A DNA stretch of 64,000 nt from Desulfobacterales bacterium (GTDB lineage: Bacteria; Desulfobacterota; Desulfobacteria; Desulfobacterales; JAFDDL01), in the NCBI GenBank assembly GCA_034003325.1, contig JAVEYW010000015.1, forward strand, positions 55,019-119,018, in the 5' to 3' direction. A model generated the notes under the pieces. The model did no database searches. It saw only the letters and a list, made by a program, of their open reading frames with translations, and was not told where the DNA came from. The translations under genes were made by a program, and so were the position numbers. Of this stretch, positions 9,474-17,450 are shown piece by piece. Numbering within the stretch: the first letter of the stretch is position 1; each line of letters starts with the position of its first letter.

Positions 9474-10448
9474 TCAACTACGCGCCGGCGTGCCGCTGCG
9501 GCCGAAGGCCTCGTCTATGATCGCCTGCAGACGTTTGACGGTTTCCGGCGTCGGCGAAGCAAAGTCCATCATTTCGTAAACTTTCCCCAAAAAATCATAT
9601 TTGCCTTCACCGAAGCGGTGATAGGGCAGCAGTTCGTAATCCACCACGTTCTTGTATGGCTTGATGAACGCCAAGGTTGCCCGAATGTGCTCTTCATCAT
9701 CGTTGACACCCGGGATGAGCGGCGTACGGGCGATGAACTGCTTATCCGGAAATGTATCATAGGCCCGTATGAGGTTGGCACGGATGCGCGTGTTGTCCGC
9801 CCCGCACCACTTCTTGTGGCGCTCCGGTTCGGTCAACTTGATATCGTGGAGCACGGTATCGACATGAGGCAGGACCTTGGCCATAAAAGTCCATGGCACA
9901 TTGCTCGCTGTTTCGATCGCGGTGTTGATTCCGCGCTGGTGGGCTCCGGACAGGAGGGCCGCCATGAAATCGGCCTGAAGCTGGCATTCGCCACCGCTCA
10001 CCGTCATCCCGCCGCCGGATTCGCGGTAGAAGGCACTGTCCTGCTCCACCTCGTCGAGCACCTGGTCTACCGTCATTTCCTGTCCGAACATGTAGAGCGC
10101 ATTGGCCGGGCAGACGGGAACGCACTGACCGCAGTTGGTGCACAGGTCCCAGTTGATCCGCACCTTATCGTCCGCCCGATCGCCGGATCCGACCACATAA
10201 ATGGCCGACTCCGGGCAGACATTCTTCAGGCAGAACCCGCATTGTTTTTCCCCGATGCACTTGCCGGGGTTATACCCAAGCTCCGGCTTCGGGTAGATGC
10301 TCTCGGGATTGGCGCACCACTTGCAGCGGAGGGAGCAACCTTTAAGGAAAACGGTCGTCCTGATGCCTGGGCCGTCGTGGGTGCAAAAATGCTGAATGTT
10401 CAGGACCAGTGCCGTCGGAGGTGTTGTGTTCATTTGCCGATTCTCCAT
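9474..10448 (-). CDS. Glycyl-radical enzyme activating enzyme (radical SAM)
   Basis: 324 residues. GAGGAG lies 8 nt before the ATG. The radical-SAM CxxxCxxC is C38-C42-C45 in KGCSLRCKWCANPES. Between about residues 60 and 115 an inserted ferredoxin domain has two CxxCxxxC-like sets (CGFCLKNVCPESA and CTNCGQCVPVCPANAL), typical of activases of eliminating glycyl radical enzymes rather than of PFL-AE. GGECQLQADF is the SAM-binding GGE motif. It would place the radical on Gly808 of the enzyme encoded at 17451-19952. Although the two genes are about 7 kb apart, they lie in the same directional cluster and no other glycyl radical enzyme is present here. Confidence 0.9.
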   Translation of the reverse strand: MENRQMNTTPPTALVLNIQHFCTHDGPGIRTTVFLKGCSLRCKWCANPESIYPKPELGYNPGKCIGEKQCGFCLKNVCPESAIYVVGSGDRADDKVRINWDLCTNCGQCVPVCPANALYMFGQEMTVDQVLDEVEQDSAFYRESGGGMTVSGGECQLQADFMAALLSGAHQRGINTAIETASNVPWTFMAKVLPHVDTVLHDIKLTEPERHKKWCGADNTRIRANLIRAYDTFPDKQFIARTPLIPGVNDDEEHIRATLAFIKPYKNVVDYELLPYHRFGEGKYDFLGKVYEMMDFASPTPETVKRLQAIIDEAFGRSGTPARS

Positions 10449-10460
10449 GATTGTTTCTCC

Positions 10461-11618
10461 TCAGTCTCCAAGAGAGATTCCCAGCGCCCGCGCGATCTGA
10501 ACGAACTCGCTGTCCGCGGGTACGGTCCTATATTTGTTGATGGCCTCGGCCATGGGCACGAACTTCAGGTCCGGCGGCTGGAAGACCACCATGACGCCGT
10601 TCTGATCGTTTTTCAGGGCGCGCACCGCACCGGCGCCATAGGCCAGCCCCAGTTGGCGATCGACAACCGTCGGGGTTCCGCCTTTGGCCAAATGCCCCAA
10701 AACGATGGGGTAGGTCTCCTGGTCGGTCAATCGCTGGATCTCAAGGGCGACCTCTGCGGCAACCCGGCCGGATCGCTCGATGACATGGAAGCCCTCGTCG
10801 CCCGCGGCTCCGGGGGAGAGCGCGGCTTTCATTTTCGGATCCGAGGTCATGGCAGGTGCATTGAGGCCGGCCAACGGTTTTGCGCCTTCGGCCACCACCA
10901 CCAGCCCAAACGTTTGCCCGGCTTTTGCCTTCTCCTGCAGCTTCGCCGCGACCTTGCGAAGGTCGTAGTTAATCTCGGGGATGAGGACGGCATCGGCGCA
11001 AACGGCCATTCCCGCCTGCAGCGCCAGCCATCCCGCGCGTTCCCCCAAAACCTCGATGACCCCGATCCGCCGCGCTGACTGAGCCGCCTGCCGGCACCGT
11101 TCAAGCATTTCAGCCATGAAGCTCAGAGCGCTGTTGAACCCAAAAGATCGCACCGTGGCCGCCACATCGTTTTCGATCGACTTCGGCACGCAAATCGTCT
11201 TGAGTCCTTTTTTGCTGAGTTTCCAGAGAATGCTGAGCGCCCTGGCGCCGACAACGGAGATGACCGCATCGATATTCTCCTTCTGGATCATCCCTATAAG
11301 CTCATCGGACCGGTCCAGTTCCTCAACCATATTCTCCGTGTTGATGGTGCGGACATGGAAGGGATCGCTCTGGGCCGCGGTACCCAGGATGCACCCGCCT
11401 GTTCCGGCGAGGTTGTCAACTTTTTGGGGGATGAGCTTCACCAGTCCACCATCGGGGTAACGGTCGGGGAATAGAAGGCCTTCGTATCCATCGCGGATGC
11501 CCACGGTCTCACAGCCCAGTTCGCTCGCTGCCAGGACCGCACCCGTGATGACGGCGTTGAGCCCGGGGACATAGCCCCCGCCAAAATTGATGGCAATGCG
11601 TTTTATTTGTGTTGTCAT
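10461..11618 (-). CDS. Phosphofructokinase-fold protein with altered active-site motifs
   Basis: 385 residues, SD-preceded ATG. Overall clearly PfkA-like: GGTGGCILGTA near 72, IGVIEVLGERAGWLAL near 192, LVVVAEGAKPLAG near 240 and GGTPTVVDRQLGLAYG near 325. Key sites differ: the usual GGDxPGMN loop reads GGYVPGLN (Tyr16), the GGDGS nucleotide loop reads VVGARALS (123-130), and the catalytic TIDND reads SIEND (147-151), replacing the proton-abstracting Asp by Glu. It lies 12 bp upstream of the activase gene. A kinase of another phosphate acceptor, or a PPi-dependent variant, is possible; glycolytic 6-phosphofructokinase activity should not be assumed. Confidence 0.75.
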   Translation of the reverse strand: MTTQIKRIAINFGGGYVPGLNAVITGAVLAASELGCETVGIRDGYEGLLFPDRYPDGGLVKLIPQKVDNLAGTGGCILGTAAQSDPFHVRTINTENMVEELDRSDELIGMIQKENIDAVISVVGARALSILWKLSKKGLKTICVPKSIENDVAATVRSFGFNSALSFMAEMLERCRQAAQSARRIGVIEVLGERAGWLALQAGMAVCADAVLIPEINYDLRKVAAKLQEKAKAGQTFGLVVVAEGAKPLAGLNAPAMTSDPKMKAALSPGAAGDEGFHVIERSGRVAAEVALEIQRLTDQETYPIVLGHLAKGGTPTVVDRQLGLAYGAGAVRALKNDQNGVMVVFQPPDLKFVPMAEAINKYRTVPADSEFVQIARALGISLGD

Positions 11619-11638
11619 GATTGAACTCCCTTTCGATA

Positions 11639-12460
11639 TCAGTGGTTGCCGCCGGCTTTCATATCTTCCATTCGTTTCCGGACCACGGCCCGCAGATCCT
11701 CTCCGAAGCCGGTAAGCATCCCCCCGTCCACAGCCAGCATCTGACCGGTGATCATGCCGGCGCGATCACTGGCGAGAAAGCTCACGGCCTCGCCGATCTC
11801 TTCGATCGTGGTAAAACGGCCCAGCGGAACCAACCTCTTGACCGTCATCTCCCTGTACTCGGGCGTTGTCCCCGCTTCCATCAGCGGGGTTTGAACGCCG
11901 CCCGGACAAACCGTGTTGACGGTGATATTGGAATCCGCCAGTTCCCAGGCAAGGTGCTGGTTCAGGCCTGTCACGCCGTGCTTGGAAACCGTGTAATCAA
12001 GACTTCCGAAAAAGGTCATCCTGATCCCTGCGGTGGAGGCGATGTTCACGATGCGGCCCTTATTCTGTTTCATCATTTGCGGAATGACCGCCTGACAGCA
12101 GAGGAAGACACCTTTTAAATTAACGCCCAAAACCCGGTCCCACTGCTCCTCCGAAAGATCCTTGGCCAGCCCGGGAGTGCCTTCAATTCCGGCATTGTTC
12201 ACCAGGATGTCGATAGCCCCGAACCGCTTGACCGTTGCTGCGGCCATGGCATGAACATCGGCTTTCCTGGCGGAATCGGCCGTGAAGGCCATGGCCCCTC
12301 CGCCCCGGGACTCTATCTTTTTAGCGACCGCTGCGATCTCGTCCATTTTTCTGGCGGTCAAAACGACATTTGCCCCTTCCCGGGCGAGGACAAGTGCTAT
12401 TCCCTCGCCGATCCCTCTTCCTGAACCGGTTACGATGGCTGTCTTACCTTTAAGTTCCAT
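11639..12460 (-). CDS. Short-chain dehydrogenase/reductase
   Basis: 273 residues with classical SDR features: cofactor motif TGSGRGIGEG (12-21), NNAG (near 90), catalytic Ser in NIASTAG, and YTVSK with Tyr and Lys four apart. FabG-like C-terminus with ITGQMLAVDGG. The residues after the second strand (LTARKMDE) favour NADP(H) over NAD(H), judged by the Arg. It abuts the ThrE C-terminal gene without a gap, so the two are translationally coupled. In the cluster it could oxidise a secondary alcohol formed by, or feeding, the dehydratases. Confidence 0.85.
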   Translation of the reverse strand: MELKGKTAIVTGSGRGIGEGIALVLAREGANVVLTARKMDEIAAVAKKIESRGGGAMAFTADSARKADVHAMAAATVKRFGAIDILVNNAGIEGTPGLAKDLSEEQWDRVLGVNLKGVFLCCQAVIPQMMKQNKGRIVNIASTAGIRMTFFGSLDYTVSKHGVTGLNQHLAWELADSNITVNTVCPGGVQTPLMEAGTTPEYREMTVKRLVPLGRFTTIEEIGEAVSFLASDRAGMITGQMLAVDGGMLTGFGEDLRAVVRKRMEDMKAGGNH

Positions 12461-12928
12461 TTATTCCCCTTCCCGTCTGAAAAGTCGGGTGATGGCCACG
12501 CCCGCTCCAAGCCCCAGCGCGATAGCCAAAGATGTGGTAAAGACTTTGCCCATGTTGGCAATCAATGCGACCGATGCGCCGCTGAGGGCCTCTCCTTGAA
12601 TGCTTGAAACCCTCATCAGTTCCACAATTCCATTGAACATGGCTACGGCGGCGCCGAGCGGGAGGACCCCGCTGATCATGACAACAGGGGATACCTCATG
12701 CCCGCGGATGAGGATCACTGCGACCCAGACAACAACGGCGGCGGCAACCGCGGTCGACCAGTTTTGATTCATTCCCCAACTCATGAATGCATCACGAACG
12801 AAACGCCCGGCAAAACCGCTGAGAAATGCGGGGACAATGTATCGAGGCGGCGCCGTGAGAAGAATCCCCAGGCCGCCGGCGAAAAGGCCCGCCCACAGAC
12901 TATTCATAAGAATTGCCAAGAGGTCCAT
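12461..12928 (-). CDS. ThrE-type transporter, C-terminal membrane subunit (DUF3815-like)
   Basis: 155 residues from the ATG at 12928. A longer reading frame to 13354 overlaps the ThrE-N gene in another frame and is artefactual. Four hydrophobic helices; motifs WAGLFAGGLGILLTAPPRYIVPAF and SGVLPLGAAVAMFNGI match the second domain of threonine/serine exporters, here a separate polypeptide as in the YjjP/YjjB arrangement. It probably pairs with the product of the adjacent upstream gene. YjjP/YjjB relatives export succinate and ThrE exports Thr and Ser; cargo here is unknown. Confidence 0.8.
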   Translation of the reverse strand: MDLLAILMNSLWAGLFAGGLGILLTAPPRYIVPAFLSGFAGRFVRDAFMSWGMNQNWSTAVAAAVVVWVAVILIRGHEVSPVVMISGVLPLGAAVAMFNGIVELMRVSSIQGEALSGASVALIANMGKVFTTSLAIALGLGAGVAITRLFRREGE

Positions 12929-12945
12929 TTTCCTTTTCCTGTTTC

Positions 12946-13689
12946 TTACTCGACGACAGCAATGGCGAGCGCAATGGCAACCGCCAGGACCAGAAACAAA
13001 AACACGGCAGCGGCTATCCGTTCCAATCCCACAAACATATATTTTTGGGATACCATGCCAACAAATCCGTTGATTAACGGGAGACCCGGGACCATGTAGA
13101 TAACCGACGCAATCAGCGTCGCCGGCGCCGTCTGGCTCAGACCCATCCGCAGCCCGATACAGGCAATAAAAGCAGAAAGCACTCCACAGACAAGCGTCAC
13201 GGGTGCGACTGCGAGCCTCCGGGACTGAAGCAGGGACCGGACAAACTGCCCAACACCCGCAGCCGCAAAGGCTATGCCGAGTGCCCCCCAATCCCCCCCG
13301 GGGATCCGGGAAAAAAACGCCGCGGTGCAGGCTGCGGCCGCTACCATCACCCACCGATTATAGGGAGTGGCAAGTGCCTTAATGCGCTCGATCTCGGCAT
13401 CAAGGGCCGCAGTGCCGACCTCTCCTCTTGCCACCCGCTCGCCAAGGATCTCTGCTTCGGAGGCGCGATTCAGGTTGACGCCGATCGGGCCGACCGGCCG
13501 CAGGATCGTTGAAGACCGTCCTTCCGCTACACAGTTTGCCGCCACGAAATCCAGCCGCCATGCCGCGGTAACGCTGTTCTGTTTGCATCCTTTGATGACA
13601 TTCTGAAAGGTCCGATCCGCCATCGCCGTTGAGCCGCCATTCTGCATGACGATCAAAGCCACATCCAACGCCCTCTCAACCGGTTGCAT
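12946..13689 (-). CDS. ThrE-type transporter, N-terminal subunit (DUF1212-like)
   Basis: 247 residues, AAAGGAAAGG before the ATG. The soluble N-terminal part (ALIVMQNGGSTAMADRTFQNV) is the ThrE/YjjP opening, followed from residue 115 by about five membrane helices, including VAPVTLVCGVLSAFIACIG and SVIYMVPGLPLINGF. The gene for the partner subunit follows after 17 bp. A metabolite exporter or importer within the glycyl radical cluster; direction and cargo cannot be told from sequence. Confidence 0.8.
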   Translation of the reverse strand: MQPVERALDVALIVMQNGGSTAMADRTFQNVIKGCKQNSVTAAWRLDFVAANCVAEGRSSTILRPVGPIGVNLNRASEAEILGERVARGEVGTAALDAEIERIKALATPYNRWVMVAAAACTAAFFSRIPGGDWGALGIAFAAAGVGQFVRSLLQSRRLAVAPVTLVCGVLSAFIACIGLRMGLSQTAPATLIASVIYMVPGLPLINGFVGMVSQKYMFVGLERIAAAVFLFLVLAVAIALAIAVVE

Positions 13690-13724
13690 CGTCCTTTCCT
13701 TTCACAATTGTATCGGACTGCGTC

Positions 13725-15164
13725 TTAACCCAATAACTCGATTTCCCTTGGACGCCACGTTTTATTGAACCAGGGTTCGAGCGCGCCGTAAAGACGAAGC
13801 ATCGTGAACCAGCCTTTTCCGGGCATGGTTTGTATCCAGTTGCTTTCCTTGCCGGCCGGGGCTTCCGGTCCGAAGTACACATCTACGGATCCGTCTGCGT
13901 TTGCTTTCACTGTTCCGGATTCGCTGGTCAGCGCCGTGTCGCGCTGATCTGTCTGCAACACCGAGCGTGTCTGGGTGTCATAGGGAATCAACGACCAAAA
14001 TCGGTTGACCGGCACGTTCGGCGGCAGATGAAGACGATAGGTCTTTCCACCGTCAAGGTAGTTGCGCTCCGCGTCCAGAGTGGCCACGGCATACTGCGAC
14101 CCGCCGCCGACAATCTTCACGGCCATTGCCGGAGAAATCCCGGTCGCGAAATAGAAGAAACCGGCGCGCGCATCAAGCAGCCGAACGTTGTTCCGGATGA
14201 ACTCATGGCTGCCGCCGACGAAGGGCTCGGTCCACGACGATTCGCCTGGGTAGAAATAGTTGGCGGTGTCCCGCGGGCGGAAGGTGAGAGCCCGGCCGGT
14301 GGCGTTTCCGATCGCCGCCGCATCCGTGAGAATCTTTTCCATTCGCTTGTCCGGCGCAAACGGCCGGCCCTTCACGATGCCGATCGCCGCAAGCTGTCCA
14401 AGAATCTCGGGGTCGGCTGCGTCGGCGGGCTCCTCCTGGATGACGGTGTTGATCTCCTCGAAGAAGTTGAAGTCGGTCGATTGGATCGTGTTAAAGTACA
14501 GACCGGAACCATTGATAAACGTCATCGGGGGCGGGTTCGTTTTTCGAGCGAGCGGGTAGACCTTAAACTGTTCTTTGAAGGTCTTCACTACCGGACCCAA
14601 GTCGCCATTGACCGCGAAACCGCGCAAACCATACCACACGTGATAGGTGCGGGATCGCGCCACAAAGTAGTCCTCTGACACCGGGCCGTCGTAAACCGGC
14701 GGCAGGAAGAGGTACTTCCCGCCTTTGCCCTTGTCCGGTCCGGCAAGAACCAGGTCGATGATGTAGCGCATCCACAGATCGTCAGCAAGGCCGAGCACGC
14801 CCGGCGGCACTTCGACAACCACTGGGCCGTCCTTCAGGTTCATGTGTGCCCAGAGCGTCGCCGTCTGGGTGTTCGGGGTCAGCAGAAGCGTTTTGGCGTC
14901 CACCCGATTCTCGTGGATGACCGCCGAGAATATATCGCAACCCACACTTTTCAATCCTTCGATGTTGGCAAGGGCCGAGGCCGCTGACATCGTATTGAGG
15001 AAGACGTCCACTCCGCGAATCAGATCGAGATTGTCGTAGACCTTCCGAACGGTGTCGGCGTCCGGAAGACCGTCGAAAAACCTCAGCGTGCCCAGCGAGG
15101 TCTCAACTTGGTCAGGCGTGGTGATGGACGCCGGAATCTCTGTTCTCATCTTTGGACTATTCAT
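13725..15164 (-). CDS. DUF1254/DUF1214 domain protein
   Basis: 479 residues without a signal peptide, whereas many family members are exported. The N-terminal DUF1254 part includes TPNTQTATLWAHMNLKDGPVVVEVPPG near residue 105. The C-terminal DUF1214 part includes YRLHLPPNVPVNRFWSLIPYD near 375 and ESNWIQTMPGKGWFTMLRLYGALEPW near the end. Biochemical function of the family is unknown. Its location between the aconitase X genes and the transporter genes suggests it belongs to the same pathway. Confidence 0.8.
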   Translation of the reverse strand: MNSPKMRTEIPASITTPDQVETSLGTLRFFDGLPDADTVRKVYDNLDLIRGVDVFLNTMSAASALANIEGLKSVGCDIFSAVIHENRVDAKTLLLTPNTQTATLWAHMNLKDGPVVVEVPPGVLGLADDLWMRYIIDLVLAGPDKGKGGKYLFLPPVYDGPVSEDYFVARSRTYHVWYGLRGFAVNGDLGPVVKTFKEQFKVYPLARKTNPPPMTFINGSGLYFNTIQSTDFNFFEEINTVIQEEPADAADPEILGQLAAIGIVKGRPFAPDKRMEKILTDAAAIGNATGRALTFRPRDTANYFYPGESSWTEPFVGGSHEFIRNNVRLLDARAGFFYFATGISPAMAVKIVGGGSQYAVATLDAERNYLDGGKTYRLHLPPNVPVNRFWSLIPYDTQTRSVLQTDQRDTALTSESGTVKANADGSVDVYFGPEAPAGKESNWIQTMPGKGWFTMLRLYGALEPWFNKTWRPREIELLG

Positions 15165-15286
15165 GATTAGCCCTCAATCCTTTGTTTCTTTATTCATGGA
15201 TGCAACCCACCATCAACAGCAATCATCGCAACCTTCCCCGGGCGAATAAAGGCCTGGTGAACCTCTCCAAATCTTTGTCACACTGA

Positions 15287-15308
15287 GCGCCCCGGTTGCC
15301 AGGGGCGC
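15287..15308 (-). terminator. GC-rich hairpin downstream of aconitase X large subunit 1
   Basis: GCGCCCC and GGGGCGC form a 7-bp stem about 30 bp past the stop codon on the minus strand. There is no following T-run, so it may be a processing or attenuation hairpin rather than a full terminator. Confidence 0.3.
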
Positions 15309-15338
15309 CCGGTAAATCTCGAAAGGCAGCATCCGCTC

Positions 15339-16817
15339 TTAGGAGACCATCGGCTGGATGCCGTCATACAGCGGCTTATCCTTTTCGCTGGCCAACCGAT
15401 TTTCCTTTGGCTGGCTCCAGTAATCCCAGCGCGCGGTCGGCTTGAACACGCCGGTGACCGCCGCATTGACGAGGGCCTCCGGGTTGGCGTAGATCCAGGT
15501 CGTTCCCTCCGCCCCAAAGCCCGCGCACAGCTTCGTGTACTTGAAACTGCTCGTTGCGACGGTGCAGTTCTTCGGGAAGTGCCGGAATGGGAGCATACAC
15601 ATGCAGGTCTGGTGGTAGATCTTGCCGCCGGCATCCTCGATGCTCTTGGTATCGCCGTAGTGCTGCGCCATGAAGTAGGTCGGCGTGTCGGTCTGCACCC
15701 AAAGCTGCACGCCCTCCTTGATCTTCCTGCCCTTCACCAGGCGGGCGATCTCGCGGACTTCATCCCAAGTCGCGTGCGGACAACCGACAATCACGATATC
15801 CACCGGCTTCGCGTCTTTCGGGCCGGGCGCCGGCGCCAGGTTGTTGAGGTAGTGGTACATCTCAACGATGTCGTCCATCGTCACCTTGAACCGTTCCGGG
15901 TTCTTGGGCATGTTGCCTTTGAACGCGGCTTCCAGCGTCGGTGATTCCGGCGTGATGCCCATCAGATGCAGGATCGGATCGTTCATGCCGGGCGAAGCGC
16001 AGGAGATCAGATTCTTGGTCGCGCCCGGGAACATGATTTTCGGCAGGTTGAGCACTGCCATGATCCGGTTTCCCGCCTTCGCCGCGATGCAGGCGCCCAG
16101 GGCGCCAAAATCGGCCATGCCCTTGACGTTATCGCGAACTTCGTCATCCAACTCCACGATGCACTTGGCCGCCCGATTCTCGTCCAGGTGGCTGCCATAC
16201 AATGGCAGGCAGCCGGTGTAGGCGCAGTATACGGTGTTGACGGGGGATTCCCGATTGGTCCTTGCACCCAGGACGGTGTTGATGTAGCACGCCGCACTGG
16301 ACTCCGAGCTGGCACAGTACTCCCCCATCTTGGGGATGCGGGTATTGAGATAAGTGTTGCACGAGGACCAGTTGAGCCAGCCATGCTCATGCAGCTTGTC
16401 ATACCCCGCCTTGTAATCCCGCACCATTTCCGGATCGAGCTTGAAGCTGCCCTTGCCCGGGATCTCGAAGTTCCACGGGTAGCCCTTTTCTTCGACCTTG
16501 TCCAACTGGCACAAATAGGGATCGTTTCCGCAGGCAGTGCCGGTTTCGTCGGCGACGTGCGCGTCCTTCATGGCGAAGATCGGATCATAGAGCGGGCTGT
16601 GTCCCAGGTCGTAGGCATTGAGCTTCGCCAACGTTGCCGGGTTCCTGCGGTCCTTCGACCAGATGGGGCACTCGTTGAGCACGAGCGTGAGGTCCACCAT
16701 TTCCGTAGACTCGACCGCTTCGCCGAAGTCCACGAGTTTTTCCATACAGAACTGCTTGCATTCGCCATGCTTGCCGTCGAGCATTTCCTGTTGTTTTTTG
16801 GTAAGTTTCATACTCAT
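15339..16817 (-). CDS. Aconitase X large (catalytic) subunit, copy 1
   Basis: 492 residues from the ATG at 16817 (AAGGAG 8 nt upstream; the TTG at 16823 is rejected). It opens MKLTKKQQEMLDGKHGE like AcnX/DUF521 proteins. Conserved blocks: GEYCASSESSAACYINTVLGARTN near 170, CASPGMNDPILHLMGI near 280 and IVIVGCPHATWDEV near 350. AcnX enzymes are Fe-S dehydratases; known members act on cis-3-hydroxy-L-proline or on mevalonate 5-phosphate. The small subunit is encoded immediately upstream (43 bp). This copy is a separate polypeptide, as in archaeal-type enzymes, not the fused bacterial hydroxyproline type. Substrate unknown. Confidence 0.85.
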   Translation of the reverse strand: MSMKLTKKQQEMLDGKHGECKQFCMEKLVDFGEAVESTEMVDLTLVLNECPIWSKDRRNPATLAKLNAYDLGHSPLYDPIFAMKDAHVADETGTACGNDPYLCQLDKVEEKGYPWNFEIPGKGSFKLDPEMVRDYKAGYDKLHEHGWLNWSSCNTYLNTRIPKMGEYCASSESSAACYINTVLGARTNRESPVNTVYCAYTGCLPLYGSHLDENRAAKCIVELDDEVRDNVKGMADFGALGACIAAKAGNRIMAVLNLPKIMFPGATKNLISCASPGMNDPILHLMGITPESPTLEAAFKGNMPKNPERFKVTMDDIVEMYHYLNNLAPAPGPKDAKPVDIVIVGCPHATWDEVREIARLVKGRKIKEGVQLWVQTDTPTYFMAQHYGDTKSIEDAGGKIYHQTCMCMLPFRHFPKNCTVATSSFKYTKLCAGFGAEGTTWIYANPEALVNAAVTGVFKPTARWDYWSQPKENRLASEKDKPLYDGIQPMVS

Positions 16818-16860
16818 ATTCAAATCTCCTTTCTTTCAGTTGACTGTCTTTGCGCGAGCC

Positions 16861-17301
16861 TTACGCACCCTTGCGGGTGATCGTGACGGTGGCCTTCTTG
16901 CCGACCGCTGGCGCGTCGATCTCAACCATGTCGCCGTTCTTGATGGTTGTGATCGGGTCCTGGTCCAAATTGTCCACGGCCGGAATCTCGGCGGCAATGG
17001 CGCCGCTGATATCGAAGGGGAAGACCTCCCGGCAGATGATGGCCACGGGGCCGTGCTTGGACTCCTTGACCTTGTAGTACAGGCTGATAGCGCCGCTGGT
17101 GGAGCCGGTCACGGTGGGATATACCACGATCTTGCCCTCCACGGATTGGCCCAGGTTATCCCAGCCGGCCGTCAGGATTTTGCCGTCCTCGTTGCCGACG
17201 TGGTTGAACGCCCATCCAAAGCGATGGCTGAACACCATCGCTTCGGCTTTCGCTTTGCCTTTCGACCGGGCAATGCCTGTTAAAACGATCCTTGTTTCCA
17301 T
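16861..17301 (-). CDS. Aconitase X small (swivel) subunit, copy 1
   Basis: 146 residues; AGAAGGAGA precedes the ATG. The DUF126 swivel domain is recognised from IVVYPTVTGSTSGAISLYY (the conserved Gly-Ser loop carries the proposed catalytic Ser), GPVAIICREVFPFDISGAIAAEIPAVDNLD, and the closing MVEIDAPAVGKKATVTITRKG. It forms a heterodimer with the large subunit encoded next in the operon. The glycyl radical enzyme gene lies upstream, 149 bp away. Confidence 0.88.
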   Translation of the reverse strand: METRIVLTGIARSKGKAKAEAMVFSHRFGWAFNHVGNEDGKILTAGWDNLGQSVEGKIVVYPTVTGSTSGAISLYYKVKESKHGPVAIICREVFPFDISGAIAAEIPAVDNLDQDPITTIKNGDMVEIDAPAVGKKATVTITRKGA

Positions 17302-17450
17302 ATGTTATCTCCTTCTGTGATTAGCGCTGCTTCCTTTGTCGGCAACGCAGCGCCGATTTTATTTTCCGGTGTCCGTTATCGGGCGCCGGATGGCCTGGTC
17401 AATTCGGAGAATCCGATTGGTGCCTTAATCTTGTTGGCCCTTCTCACAGC

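Noticed and set aside
9618..11078. Long plus-strand frame antisense to the activase and PFK-like genes
   Set aside because: A shadow in a GC-rich region; it lacks family motifs and opposes two well-supported genes. The same applies to the long frame at 17460-19007.
12929..13354. N-terminal extension of the ThrE C-terminal gene
   Set aside because: The extension is antisense-like in composition (Cys/Arg rich) and overlaps the ThrE-N gene in another frame; the ATG at 12928 begins the conserved sequence.
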